Source of the DNA: an uncultured Lautropia sp.
Lineage (GTDB): Bacteria; Pseudomonadota; Gammaproteobacteria; Burkholderiales; Burkholderiaceae_E
Assembly (NCBI GenBank): GCA_938046755.1
Contig: CALIXC010000188.1
Span: 1 to 6,500, forward strand
Length of the DNA stretch: 6,500 bases
Reading direction: 5' to 3'
Positions within the stretch are counted from its first letter, which is position 1. Each line of letters begins with the position of its first letter. The translations under genes and the position numbers were made by a program. The notes under the pieces are model-generated. The model searched no databases. It was not told the DNA's origin and was given only the letters and a program-made list of their open reading frames with translations. Shown piece after piece: positions 1 through 5,630 of the stretch.

Positions 1-1
1 C

Positions 2-430
2 CAGACGCTGGCCCAGGGCACTGTCGAGGGCAACATCGGCCGTGACGAACGCAACCGCCTGCGCATGGCCGTCGTGCAGCCGCCTGCCGGCAAGCCGGCC
101 CGCACCCATTACCGGCTGCTGGCCGCCAGCCCCGATGCAGAGGCCGCCGCCATCCTCTGCAAGCTGGAATCCGGCCGCACCCATCAGATCCGTGTGCACA
201 TGGCCCACATCGGCCATCCGCTGGTGGGCGACACCCTGTACGGTGGCAAGCCGCTGGCCGGCTTTGCCCGCCAGGCCCTGCATGCCTGGCAGCTGCAGCT
301 CATCCATCCTGCCACCCAAGAGTCGCAGGTGTTTGTTGCCCCCATCCCGTCCGACCTGCAGGCGTTAGCTGCCGAGTTGCAGATTGCATTGCCCGCCCAG
401 CCCCCAGCCGCTTCATCGGAAGGGGCCTGA
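2..430 (+). CDS. rluD: 23S rRNA pseudouridine synthase, RluD/RluA family, C-terminal part (5' end outside window)
   Basis: This is the last 142 codons of a gene running in from the left edge; the TGA is at 428-430. RluD-type enzymes isomerise specific uridines of 23S rRNA to pseudouridine in the cytoplasm. The visible part carries the family's C-terminal signatures: GTVEGNIGRDERNRLRM near the edge, then GKPARTHYRLL, and the strongly conserved GRTHQIRVHMAHIGHPLVGD followed by LYGG. The catalytic aspartate motif (HRLDKxTSG) and any S4 domain would lie upstream, outside the window, so activity cannot be judged. A short Ala/Pro-rich tail follows the conserved domain. The next gene starts 13 bases downstream, so the two are probably co-transcribed. 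RluD is preferred over RluA or RluC because of the following PgeF gene, a common pairing; the exact paralogue is inferred. Confidence 0.9.
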   Translation, partial: QTLAQGTVEGNIGRDERNRLRMAVVQPPAGKPARTHYRLLAASPDAEAAAILCKLESGRTHQIRVHMAHIGHPLVGDTLYGGKPLAGFARQALHAWQLQLIHPATQESQVFVAPIPSDLQALAAELQIALPAQPPAASSEGA

Positions 431-443
431 AGGAACAGACGCC

Positions 444-1526
444 ATGACGATCTCCCTGAACGACGACCACGCCTTCCTGCCCATGCCGCCGGCACCGCAT
501 CCCTCCCTCGGCTGGACCTTCACGCTGCGCAGCGGCGGCGTCAGCCAGGGACCGTGGGGGGCCTGCGCCAATTCCACCGACGACGCACCTCGGGACGGCG
601 CTACACCGGTGGCTCCCGACGGGCAGACTCCCCAGCAAGAAAAAGCCTGCCCCAAGGCCCTATCGCCCGCTCCGGCGGTGTCCAGCTCCACCGGATCGGC
701 TCCGGGCGGCCTGAACCTCGGCATTCATTGTGGTGATGACCCTGCCGCCGCGCACGAGAACCGCCGGCGGGTGGAAGCCATCATTGGCCAGCCCATCTCG
801 TGGCTGAAACAGGTCCACGGCATCCGTGTGCTGGATCTGGATGAAACGCATCCCGATGCCGACGCCCCCCAAGGGACGAACCGCCACGTTCTCTCACGGG
901 AACCGCAGACCCATGCCCAGGGAACATCGGCCGGCGCCGATATGCTCCCGGCGACGGATCCCCCTGTCCCCGAGCCGGAAGCCGACGCCCAGATCACCAC
1001 CCGGCCCGGCATCGCCCTGGCCGTGCAGGTGGCCGACTGCCTGCCCGTGCTGCTGGCCGACCGACAGGGCAGGGTGATCGGCGCGGCCCATGCCGGCTGG
1101 CGTAGCTTGGCGGGCGGCATCCTGCAGGCCACTGTCCAGCAGATGCGCCAGAAAGTGCCCGACGCCAACATCGTGGCCTGGCTGGGTCCCAGCATCGGCC
1201 CCACTGTCTTCGAGGTCGGCGACGAGGTGCGCGCCGCCTTCATTGCCGCTGCTCAGGACATGGCGCCCCACCTGCAGGGCAGGCCACCGAAACAGGAAGA
1301 CGCGCAGTACACAACGCGTGCGGAATCCGCCTTCCGGCCCGGCAGGAAACCCGGCAAATGGCTGGCCAACCTGCCGGAACTGGCCCGCCAGCACCTGCAC
1401 GCACTGGGCATCACCGACATCCACACGGCCGGAGCCTGCACCTTTTCCGATCCCACGCGCTTCTGGAGCTATCGCCGCGACCAGACCTGCGGCCGGATGG
1501 CCGGGCTCATCTGGATCAAGCCCTGA
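444..1526 (+). CDS. pgeF: PgeF/YfiH family protein (multicopper-type purine nucleoside phosphorylase / 'laccase domain'), with large insertions
   Basis: A 360-residue protein of the YfiH/DUF152 family. Members have been described as polyphenol oxidases, as purine nucleoside phosphorylases, and in E. coli as a peptidoglycan-editing enzyme (PgeF). Family signatures are clear: RSGGVSQGPWG (about 29-39), LNLGIHCGDDP (90-100), WLKQVHG with H125, VADCLPVL with C199, AAHAGWR with H216, AWLGPSIGPTVFEVGDEV (245-262), and TFSDPTRFWSYRRD...GRMAGLIW near the end. H125, C199 and H216 correspond to the metal/catalytic His-Cys-His triad; the C-to-H spacing of 17 matches the E. coli protein as I recall it. 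Relatives are about 240-270 residues. The excess sits mainly in two Pro/Ala/Gly/Thr-rich stretches at about 41-88 and 135-180. The start at 444 is chosen for the AAGGA at 430-434; an ATG at 384 in frame would overlap rluD. It probably forms an operon with rluD and converges on the next gene. Confidence 0.88.
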   Translation: MTISLNDDHAFLPMPPAPHPSLGWTFTLRSGGVSQGPWGACANSTDDAPRDGATPVAPDGQTPQQEKACPKALSPAPAVSSSTGSAPGGLNLGIHCGDDPAAAHENRRRVEAIIGQPISWLKQVHGIRVLDLDETHPDADAPQGTNRHVLSREPQTHAQGTSAGADMLPATDPPVPEPEADAQITTRPGIALAVQVADCLPVLLADRQGRVIGAAHAGWRSLAGGILQATVQQMRQKVPDANIVAWLGPSIGPTVFEVGDEVRAAFIAAAQDMAPHLQGRPPKQEDAQYTTRAESAFRPGRKPGKWLANLPELARQHLHALGITDIHTAGACTFSDPTRFWSYRRDQTCGRMAGLIWIKP

Positions 1527-1550
1527 CGGAAGCCCTGAGGCATCCTGAGG

Positions 1551-1775
1551 CTATCGATCGGATCCTTCCGCATCTTCCGTCACCGCCGCCGTGTCCTCCT
1601 GCGCTTCTGCCGCCTTGCGCCGTGCCCGCCGGGCTGGCGTGTTCAGCAGGTACACCACCACCGACAGTGGCAGCACGCCGTAGAGCAGGAAGGTCATGAC
1701 ACCGGCGATGACCGTGTGTTCGGTCATTGACATCAGGATGACCACATAGAGCCAAGCAATGATGATGATCAGCAT
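1551..1775 (-). CDS. small two-helix membrane protein, function unknown
   Basis: A 74-residue protein read on the minus strand from ATG 1775-1773 to a TAG at 1553-1551. Residues 2-17 (rich in Ile, Leu and Val with AWLYVVILM) and about 22-45 (including TFLLYGVLPLSVVVYLL) look like two transmembrane helices. An Arg/Lys cluster follows (TPARRARRK, 47-54), then an acidic tail ending TEDAEGSDR. By the positive-inside rule, the basic cluster suggests that the C-terminus is cytoplasmic. The hydrophobic organisation and the basic-then-acidic tail argue for a real gene rather than a shadow, and I recall similar uncharacterised proteins in other Burkholderiales. It is convergent with pgeF, with 24 bases between the stops, and divergent from phaC. 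No good ribosome site precedes the ATG, but a CACAAT sits 6 to 11 bases before it. No function can be assigned. Confidence 0.7.
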   Translation of the reverse strand: MLIIIIAWLYVVILMSMTEHTVIAGVMTFLLYGVLPLSVVVYLLNTPARRARRKAAEAQEDTAAVTEDAEGSDR

Positions 1776-1854
1776 GCCCGCATTGTGCCGCGTCCGGGCG
1801 CCTCACGGACAGCCCTCACAAGCCCCCATGATCCGCATCCGACAGGTGAGGCTT

Positions 1855-1867
1855 CCCGTGCCACGGG
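1855..1867. repeat. perfect 6+1+6 inverted repeat in the phaC upstream region
   Basis: CCCGTG at 1855-1860 and CACGGG at 1862-1867 are perfect reverse complements around one central base. The site lies between the divergent small membrane gene (start at 1775) and phaC (start at 2028), about 96 bases upstream of the proposed phaC -10. It could be an operator for a dimeric regulator of either gene, or a chance palindrome in GC-rich DNA. I do not recognise a known PhaR motif in it. Confidence 0.35.
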
Positions 1868-1939
1868 CCAGCCGTGCAGCCCCGACTGTTTCCCCCTGTA
1901 ATCAGCCGCTCTTCATGGTTTTCCCCATCCGCTGAGCCA

Positions 1940-1968
1940 TGGTGAGGGTGTGTGTCAGCGCCTACAAT
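1940..1968 (+). promoter_or_regulatory. probable sigma70-type promoter for phaC
   Basis: TACAAT at 1963-1968 matches the -10 consensus at five of six positions and sits in the CCTACAATG context common in Burkholderiales promoters. The best -35 at 17-base spacing is TGGTGA (1940-1945), only three of six matches, so the promoter may be weak or activator-assisted. Transcription would start near 1975, giving a leader of about 53 bases before the phaC TTG. Confidence 0.45.
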
Positions 1969-2014
1969 GATCCGACAGGGCCACGCCCGGGGACACAGGG
2001 CGAAACAGCACCCC

Positions 2015-2030
2015 AAGGAGACCGATCTTG
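2015..2030 (+). promoter_or_regulatory. ribosome binding site fixing the phaC TTG start
   Basis: AAGGAG at 2015-2020 is a full Shine-Dalgarno match. It lies seven bases before TTG at 2028-2030, which is ideal spacing. The first in-frame ATG is at 2175 (residue 50), so this site decides the start. Confidence 0.8.
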
Positions 2031-3701
2031 GCCACGACCTCGCCATCCGCCCGGAAGCGCACGAAGACTCGTGCCGGGACGCCACCGCCCCAGGCCAGGC
2101 GCCCGGACACCAAGGCCGCCGCGCCAACATGGCACATCGATCCCGGGGCGTTGTCCGCCTTGCAGTCCGAGTTCATGCAGCGCTTCCAGGCCCAGCTGAA
2201 TCAGCAGATGTCAGGCGCCGCCCCCGAGCTGGGCAACGACCGGCGCTTTGCGGCCGAGGCCTGGCAGAAGCAGCCGCTCTTTGGCTGGCAGGCGGCCTGG
2301 TATCGCTTCCATTCGGAATTCCTGCAGCGCTCTGTCGCCCTGGTGCAATCCGATGAACGCACGCAAGATCGCCTGCGCTTTGCCGTGCAGCAGTGGATCG
2401 ACGCCGTCTCACCCGCCAACTTCCTGGCCACCAATCCGGATGCCCAGCAGCGGATGATCGAGACCCAGGGCGAGAGCCTGCGCCAGGGCATTCAGAACCT
2501 GCTGAACGACCTGCAGCAGGGGCGCATCTCGCAAACGCCAGCCGATGCCTTCGAGGTCGGCCGCAACGTCTGCACGACCCCCGGCACCGTCATCTACCAG
2601 AACGCGCTTGTCCAGCTCATCCAGTACCAGCCCGGCACGCCCTCGGTCGGTGAACGGCCGCTGCTGATCATCCCCCCCGCCATCAACAAGTACTACATCC
2701 TGGACCTGCAGCCGAGCAATTCCTTCATCGGCCATGCCGTTGCCGAGGGACACACCGTCTTTGTCGTCTCGTGGCGCAACATCCAGGATCCGGACTGCAC
2801 GCTGGGCTGGGACGACTATCTGCAGAAGGGCATCGTCGATCCCATCCACGTCGTGCAGGCCATCAGCAGGCAACCGACCATCAACCTGCTGGGCTTCTGC
2901 ATCGGCGGCACGCTGCTGTGCACCGCACTGGCTGCGCTGGCCGCCAAGGGCGAGAAACCCGCTGCCTCGCTCACGCTGCTCACCACGCTGCTGGACTCCA
3001 CCCATCCGGGCGTGCTGGGCATCTTCATCGACGAGATGCAGCTGGCCCTGCGAGAAGGCACCATCGGCCAGCGGGGCATCATGCCCGGCAAGGATCTGGC
3101 GCTCACCTTCAACTTCCTGCGGCCCAACGAGCTGGTCTGGAACTATGTGGTGGGCAACTACCTGAAGGGCGAGACCCCGCCGCCCTTCGATCTGCTGTAC
3201 TGGAACTCGGACAGCACCAACCTGGCCGGCCCCATGTTCTGCACCTACCTGCGCCATCTGTACCTGCAGAACGAACTGGTGCAGCCCGGCGTCTTCCAGA
3301 GCCTGGGGGAACCCGTCGATCTCAGGCGCATCGACGTGCCCACCTACGTGCTGTGCGCCCGCGAGGACCATATCGTGCCCTGGCAGGGCGGCTACGAATC
3401 GGCCCAGGCGCTGGGCGGCAAGCCCCGCTTCGTGCTGGCCGCCAGCGGCCACATCGCTGGCGTCGTCAACCCGCCCGCCAAACAGAAACGCAGCTACGCC
3501 ACCGGCCCCGACATCGCCGGCCTCACGCCCGAGCAATGGCAGGCACAGGGCAAGGAACACGCCGGAAGCTGGTGGCTCGACTGGTATCAGTGGCTGGAAC
3601 GCTACCAGGGCAAGGCCGTGCCGGCCCCCATCGCGCCCGGCTCTGCGCAGTATCCCCCCATCGAGCCGGCACCCGGCCGTTACGTCAAGGAGAGGATCTG
3701 A
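2028..3701 (+). CDS. phaC: class I poly(3-hydroxyalkanoate) synthase
   Basis: PhaC polymerises (R)-3-hydroxyacyl-CoA, mainly 3-hydroxybutyryl-CoA, into PHB at the granule surface and releases CoA. This 557-residue protein is slightly shorter than the roughly 590-residue Cupriavidus enzyme. Residues 1-35 are a basic, Pro-rich and probably disordered tail. The PhaC N-terminal domain follows (about 70-245, with PPAINKYYILDLQPSNS at 216-232), then an alpha/beta-hydrolase core. The modified lipase box is GFCIGG with nucleophile C291. D447 in CAREDHIVPW and H475 in ASGHIAGVVNPP complete the triad; the D-to-H spacing of 28 is as in the Cupriavidus enzyme. The class I type is supported by length, the absence of a phaE partner, and the PhaB/PhaR neighbours. 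The start is TTG with AAGGAG seven bases upstream. The gene opens the PHB operon; phaB follows three bases after the TGA and phaA is absent from between them. Confidence 0.97.
   Translation: MATTSPSARKRTKTRAGTPPPQARRPDTKAAAPTWHIDPGALSALQSEFMQRFQAQLNQQMSGAAPELGNDRRFAAEAWQKQPLFGWQAAWYRFHSEFLQRSVALVQSDERTQDRLRFAVQQWIDAVSPANFLATNPDAQQRMIETQGESLRQGIQNLLNDLQQGRISQTPADAFEVGRNVCTTPGTVIYQNALVQLIQYQPGTPSVGERPLLIIPPAINKYYILDLQPSNSFIGHAVAEGHTVFVVSWRNIQDPDCTLGWDDYLQKGIVDPIHVVQAISRQPTINLLGFCIGGTLLCTALAALAAKGEKPAASLTLLTTLLDSTHPGVLGIFIDEMQLALREGTIGQRGIMPGKDLALTFNFLRPNELVWNYVVGNYLKGETPPPFDLLYWNSDSTNLAGPMFCTYLRHLYLQNELVQPGVFQSLGEPVDLRRIDVPTYVLCAREDHIVPWQGGYESAQALGGKPRFVLAASGHIAGVVNPPAKQKRSYATGPDIAGLTPEQWQAQGKEHAGSWWLDWYQWLERYQGKAVPAPIAPGSAQYPPIEPAPGRYVKERI
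3687..3692 (+). promoter_or_regulatory. phaB ribosome binding site inside the phaC 3' end
   Basis: AAGGAG, with a further AGG, lies inside the last codons of phaC, 12 bases before the phaB ATG at 3705. Ribosomes finishing phaC would be next to the phaB start, so translational coupling is likely. Confidence 0.6.
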
Positions 3702-3704
3702 ATC

Positions 3705-4442
3705 ATGGCACAGCGCATCGCCTACGTGACCGGCGGCATGGGCGGCATCGGAACCGCCATCTGCAGACGTCTGGCGCAGGAAGGGCATATCGTCATTGCC
3801 GGGGCCGGCCCCAGCCGCGACACCCGCGCCTGGCTGGACCAGCAGAAGGCAGAGGGCTACACCTTCCATGCATCGGTCGGCAACGTTGCCGACTGGGACT
3901 CCACCGTTGCGGCCTTCGACCGGGTCAAGGCCGAATTCGGCAACCCCGACATCGTCGTCAACAACGCCGGCATCACCCGCGACGGGCTCTTTCGCAAGAT
4001 GTCGGTCGAGGACTGGCGTGCCGTCATCGACACCAACCTCAACTCCATGTTCAACGTCACCCGTCAGGTCATCGACGGCATGCTGGAAAAGGGCTGGGGA
4101 CGCATCATCAACATCTCTTCGGTCAACGGCCAGAAAGGGCAGTTCGGTCAGACCAACTACTCCACCGCCAAGGCCGGCCTGCACGGCTTCACCATGGCCC
4201 TGGCCCAGGAAGTGGCCAGCAAGGGCATCACCGTCAACACCGTCTCGCCCGGCTACATCGCGACCGACATGGTGAAGGCCATCCGTCAGGACGTGCTGGA
4301 TCGCATCGTGTCCACCATCCCGGTGCGCCGACTGGGCGAACCGGCCGAGATTGCCTCCATCGTGGCCTGGCTGGCCTCCGACGACGCCGGCTTTGCCACC
4401 GGCGCCGACTTCTCCGTCAACGGTGGCCTGCACATGTGCTGA
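3705..4442 (+). CDS. phaB: acetoacetyl-CoA reductase (NADPH-dependent SDR)
   Basis: PhaB reduces acetoacetyl-CoA to (R)-3-hydroxybutyryl-CoA with NADPH, supplying the PHB synthase in the cytoplasm. The 245-residue length is typical of PhaB (about 246). The Rossmann motif TGGMGGIG is at 9-16, NNAG at 86-89, and the SDR catalytic set is N111, S139, Y152 and K156. Q146, F147 and Q149 before the catalytic Tyr, and Y184 in SPGYIATDM, correspond one residue offset to the acetoacetyl-CoA-contacting residues described for Cupriavidus PhaB; this separates it from the otherwise similar FabG. AGAGPSRDT after the second beta strand fits NADPH rather than NADH. The C-terminus GGLHMC also resembles PhaB. 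The gene lies three bases after phaC and 98 bases before phaR, so it is probably in the phaC transcript. Confidence 0.96.
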   Translation: MAQRIAYVTGGMGGIGTAICRRLAQEGHIVIAGAGPSRDTRAWLDQQKAEGYTFHASVGNVADWDSTVAAFDRVKAEFGNPDIVVNNAGITRDGLFRKMSVEDWRAVIDTNLNSMFNVTRQVIDGMLEKGWGRIINISSVNGQKGQFGQTNYSTAKAGLHGFTMALAQEVASKGITVNTVSPGYIATDMVKAIRQDVLDRIVSTIPVRRLGEPAEIASIVAWLASDDAGFATGADFSVNGGLHMC

Positions 4443-4540
4443 TGGCTTCTGGAGCCACCAGACTCACCCCCGGCAGACGCCCTGACCAAGCAGGTATCAT
4501 GCCGTGAACGACGACAACCCATCCAGCAGTGGAGCACCCG

Positions 4541-5155
4541 ATGGCCCCCACGACCAGGCTGATCAAGAAATACCCCAACCGCCGGCTCTACGACACGCAG
4601 ACCAGCGCCTACATCACGCTGGCCGACATCAAGCAGCTGGTCCTGGATGGCGAGAGCTTCCAGGTGCAGGACGCCAAGACGCAGGAAAACCTCACCCGCA
4701 GCATCCTGCTGCAGATCATCCTGGATGAGGAAGCCGGCGGCGCACCACTGTTTTCCGAGCAGATGCTGGCGCAGATGATCCGCTTCTACGGCCACGCCAT
4801 GCAGGGCATGATGGGTGCCTATCTGGAAAAGACCCTGCAGACCTTCATCGAAGTGCAGAACCGCATGCAGGCCCAGTCACGGAGCCTGTACGAAGGCCAG
4901 GGCGTGCCCAGCGCCGAACTCTGGACCCAGTTCATGCAGGGTCAGGCGCCAATGATGCAGAGCATGATGAGCAACTACCTGGAACAGAGCAAGAACCTGT
5001 TCTTCCAGATGCAGGACCAGATGCAGCAGCAGGCCCGCAACATGTTCAGCAGCTTCCCCGGTGCCTTCCCGATGGGGCAGGGGAGCAGCAGTTCCCAGGA
5101 CTGGCCGGACTCCGAAAAGCGACCGCACAAACCCACGGGCAAGAACGAGAGCTGA
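4541..5155 (+). CDS. phaR: PHA synthesis repressor PhaR
   Basis: PhaR is a cytoplasmic DNA-binding repressor that also binds PHB. When granules form it is titrated off DNA and phasin genes (phaP), and often phaR itself, are induced. The protein has 204 residues. The N-terminal accumulation-regulator domain (about 5-64) is highly characteristic: RLIKKYPNRRLYDTQTSAYI, then TLADIKQLVLDGE and LTRSILLQIILDEE. Next come two Met/Gln-rich helical segments of the PHB_acc type, about 70-110 (FYGHAMQGMMGAYLEK) and 127-165 (QAPMMQSMMSNYLEQ...QMQDQMQQQ), which look like diverged copies of one unit. The tail is short, Ser-rich and charged. The start at 4541 is chosen for GGAG at 4531-4534, six bases upstream; an in-frame GTG at 4529 would add four residues. 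It follows phaB as in Cupriavidus. No phaP is in the window, so the regulated phasin genes must lie elsewhere. Confidence 0.96.
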   Translation: MAPTTRLIKKYPNRRLYDTQTSAYITLADIKQLVLDGESFQVQDAKTQENLTRSILLQIILDEEAGGAPLFSEQMLAQMIRFYGHAMQGMMGAYLEKTLQTFIEVQNRMQAQSRSLYEGQGVPSAELWTQFMQGQAPMMQSMMSNYLEQSKNLFFQMQDQMQQQARNMFSSFPGAFPMGQGSSSSQDWPDSEKRPHKPTGKNES

Positions 5156-5222
5156 AAGAAGCGCGCGACCGTCCATCGACACGGCGTGACCAGACAGATA
5201 CGGGACCGTCCAAACCGTACAA

Positions 5223-5239
5223 CAACCCATCCGGGGTTG
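5223..5239 (+). terminator. possible hairpin after phaR
   Basis: CAACCC at 5223-5228 can pair with GGGTTG at 5234-5239 around a five-base loop, 68 bases after the phaR stop. There is no T run after it, so it could be a weak terminator, a transcript-end stabiliser or chance. Confidence 0.3.
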
Positions 5240-5303
5240 CCGCTGCCCAGCATACGATGGGCGCCCCGTGTTTGCGCAACGCGCACGAAGCCCCCTGGAC
5301 CCC

Positions 5304-5525
5304 ATGGACGACCTCATCCAGAAGCTGGATTTCTCGCCGGATTCATTCCGCTACTATCTGACCTATGTGCTCGTCTTCGTGGCGCTCTTCAATCAAAGAC
5401 GCTTCCTTATCAAGCACATCCCGGCGAAACATGCCGGCGGGCTGATCAAGGCAATGGGGATCATCATGGTACTGATGGTGATCATCCCCGTGCTTCTGGC
5501 AGGTTACCTGTTCCTTGCTGGCTGA
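5304..5525 (+). CDS. small two-helix membrane protein, function unknown
   Basis: A 73-residue protein with a short polar N-terminus (MDDLIQKLDFSPDSFRYY), a first hydrophobic segment at about 18-29 (YLTYVLVFVALF), a basic loop (NQRRFLIKHIPAKH, 30-43) and a strong second helix at about 50-72 (MGIIMVLMVIIPVLLAGYLFLAG). The basic loop should face the cytoplasm, giving a hairpin with both ends outside. The start is uncertain: ATG at 5304 has only a poor upstream site, and an in-frame GTG at 5268 would add 12 residues (MFAQRARSPLDP) with no better site. The coherent membrane pattern makes it a likely real gene. It lies 148 bases after phaR on the same strand and converges with the SDR gene. I do not recognise the family, and it does not look like a phasin (soluble, coiled-coil). 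Confidence 0.6.
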   Translation: MDDLIQKLDFSPDSFRYYLTYVLVFVALFNQRRFLIKHIPAKHAGGLIKAMGIIMVLMVIIPVLLAGYLFLAG

Positions 5526-5526
5526 C

Positions 5527-5547
5527 CATGCCAAATGCTTCGGCATG
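5527..5547. terminator. probable hairpin terminator after the 73-residue gene
   Basis: CATGCC at 5527-5532 pairs perfectly with GGCATG at 5542-5547 around a nine-base loop (AAATGCTTC). It starts two bases after the stop codon of the small membrane gene. No U run follows, so the stem position rather than a full intrinsic-terminator signature supports the call. Confidence 0.45.
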
Positions 5548-5581
5548 AGCCAGCGGTCTGACCGGACGCTTCTGTCGCCAA

Positions 5582-5616
5582 GGAGCCGACCAGCCGATAT
5601 CTGACTGACCGGCTCC
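5582..5616 (-). terminator. possible hairpin terminator for the convergent SDR gene
   Basis: GGAGCCG at 5582-5588 and CGGCTCC at 5610-5616 form a perfect 7-base-pair stem with a 21-base loop. On the minus strand it starts 15 bases after the SDR stop (5631-5633). The long loop and the lack of a strong T run (only CCTTGG follows) keep confidence modest. Confidence 0.4.
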
Positions 5617-5630
5617 AGGGCTTCATCCGA

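Noticed and set aside
384..443. Upstream in-frame ATG at 384 for the PgeF gene
   Set aside because: It would add 20 residues read through the end of rluD with no ribosome site, and family homology begins after the ATG at 444, which has AAGGA at proper spacing.
1526..1580. ACGGAAG / CTTCCGT stem and a tandem CCTGAGGC repeat between pgeF and the convergent small gene, as a bidirectional terminator
   Set aside because: The stem has a 41-base loop and reaches into the small gene; there is no T run on either strand. The two 8-base direct repeats (1534-1541, 1544-1551) do not form a stable hairpin.
2409..4433. A 674-codon open frame on the minus strand across phaC and phaB
   Set aside because: It lies wholly antisense to two genes with intact catalytic motifs. 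Its translation is Gly/Ala/Val/Asp-rich with no recognisable domain, the usual mirror of GC-rich coding DNA.
4495..4500. TATCAT as a -10 for a separate phaR promoter
   Set aside because: The hexamer matches five of six positions, but no acceptable -35 lies at 16-19 bases upstream (GGCAGA at 17 bases matches two of six). An internal phaR promoter is possible but not supported.
2771..4507. A 578-codon open frame on the plus strand in another frame of phaC and phaB
   Set aside because: Its translation is rich in Arg, His, Gly, Ala and Pro with no motifs, and it spans two well-supported genes in another frame. It is a composition shadow.
5167..5212. Nine-base direct repeat GACCGTCCA at 5167-5175 and 5204-5212
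   Set aside because: It is a single short repeat in GC-rich spacer with no further copies or symmetry; it could be a paired binding site, but chance is at least as likely.
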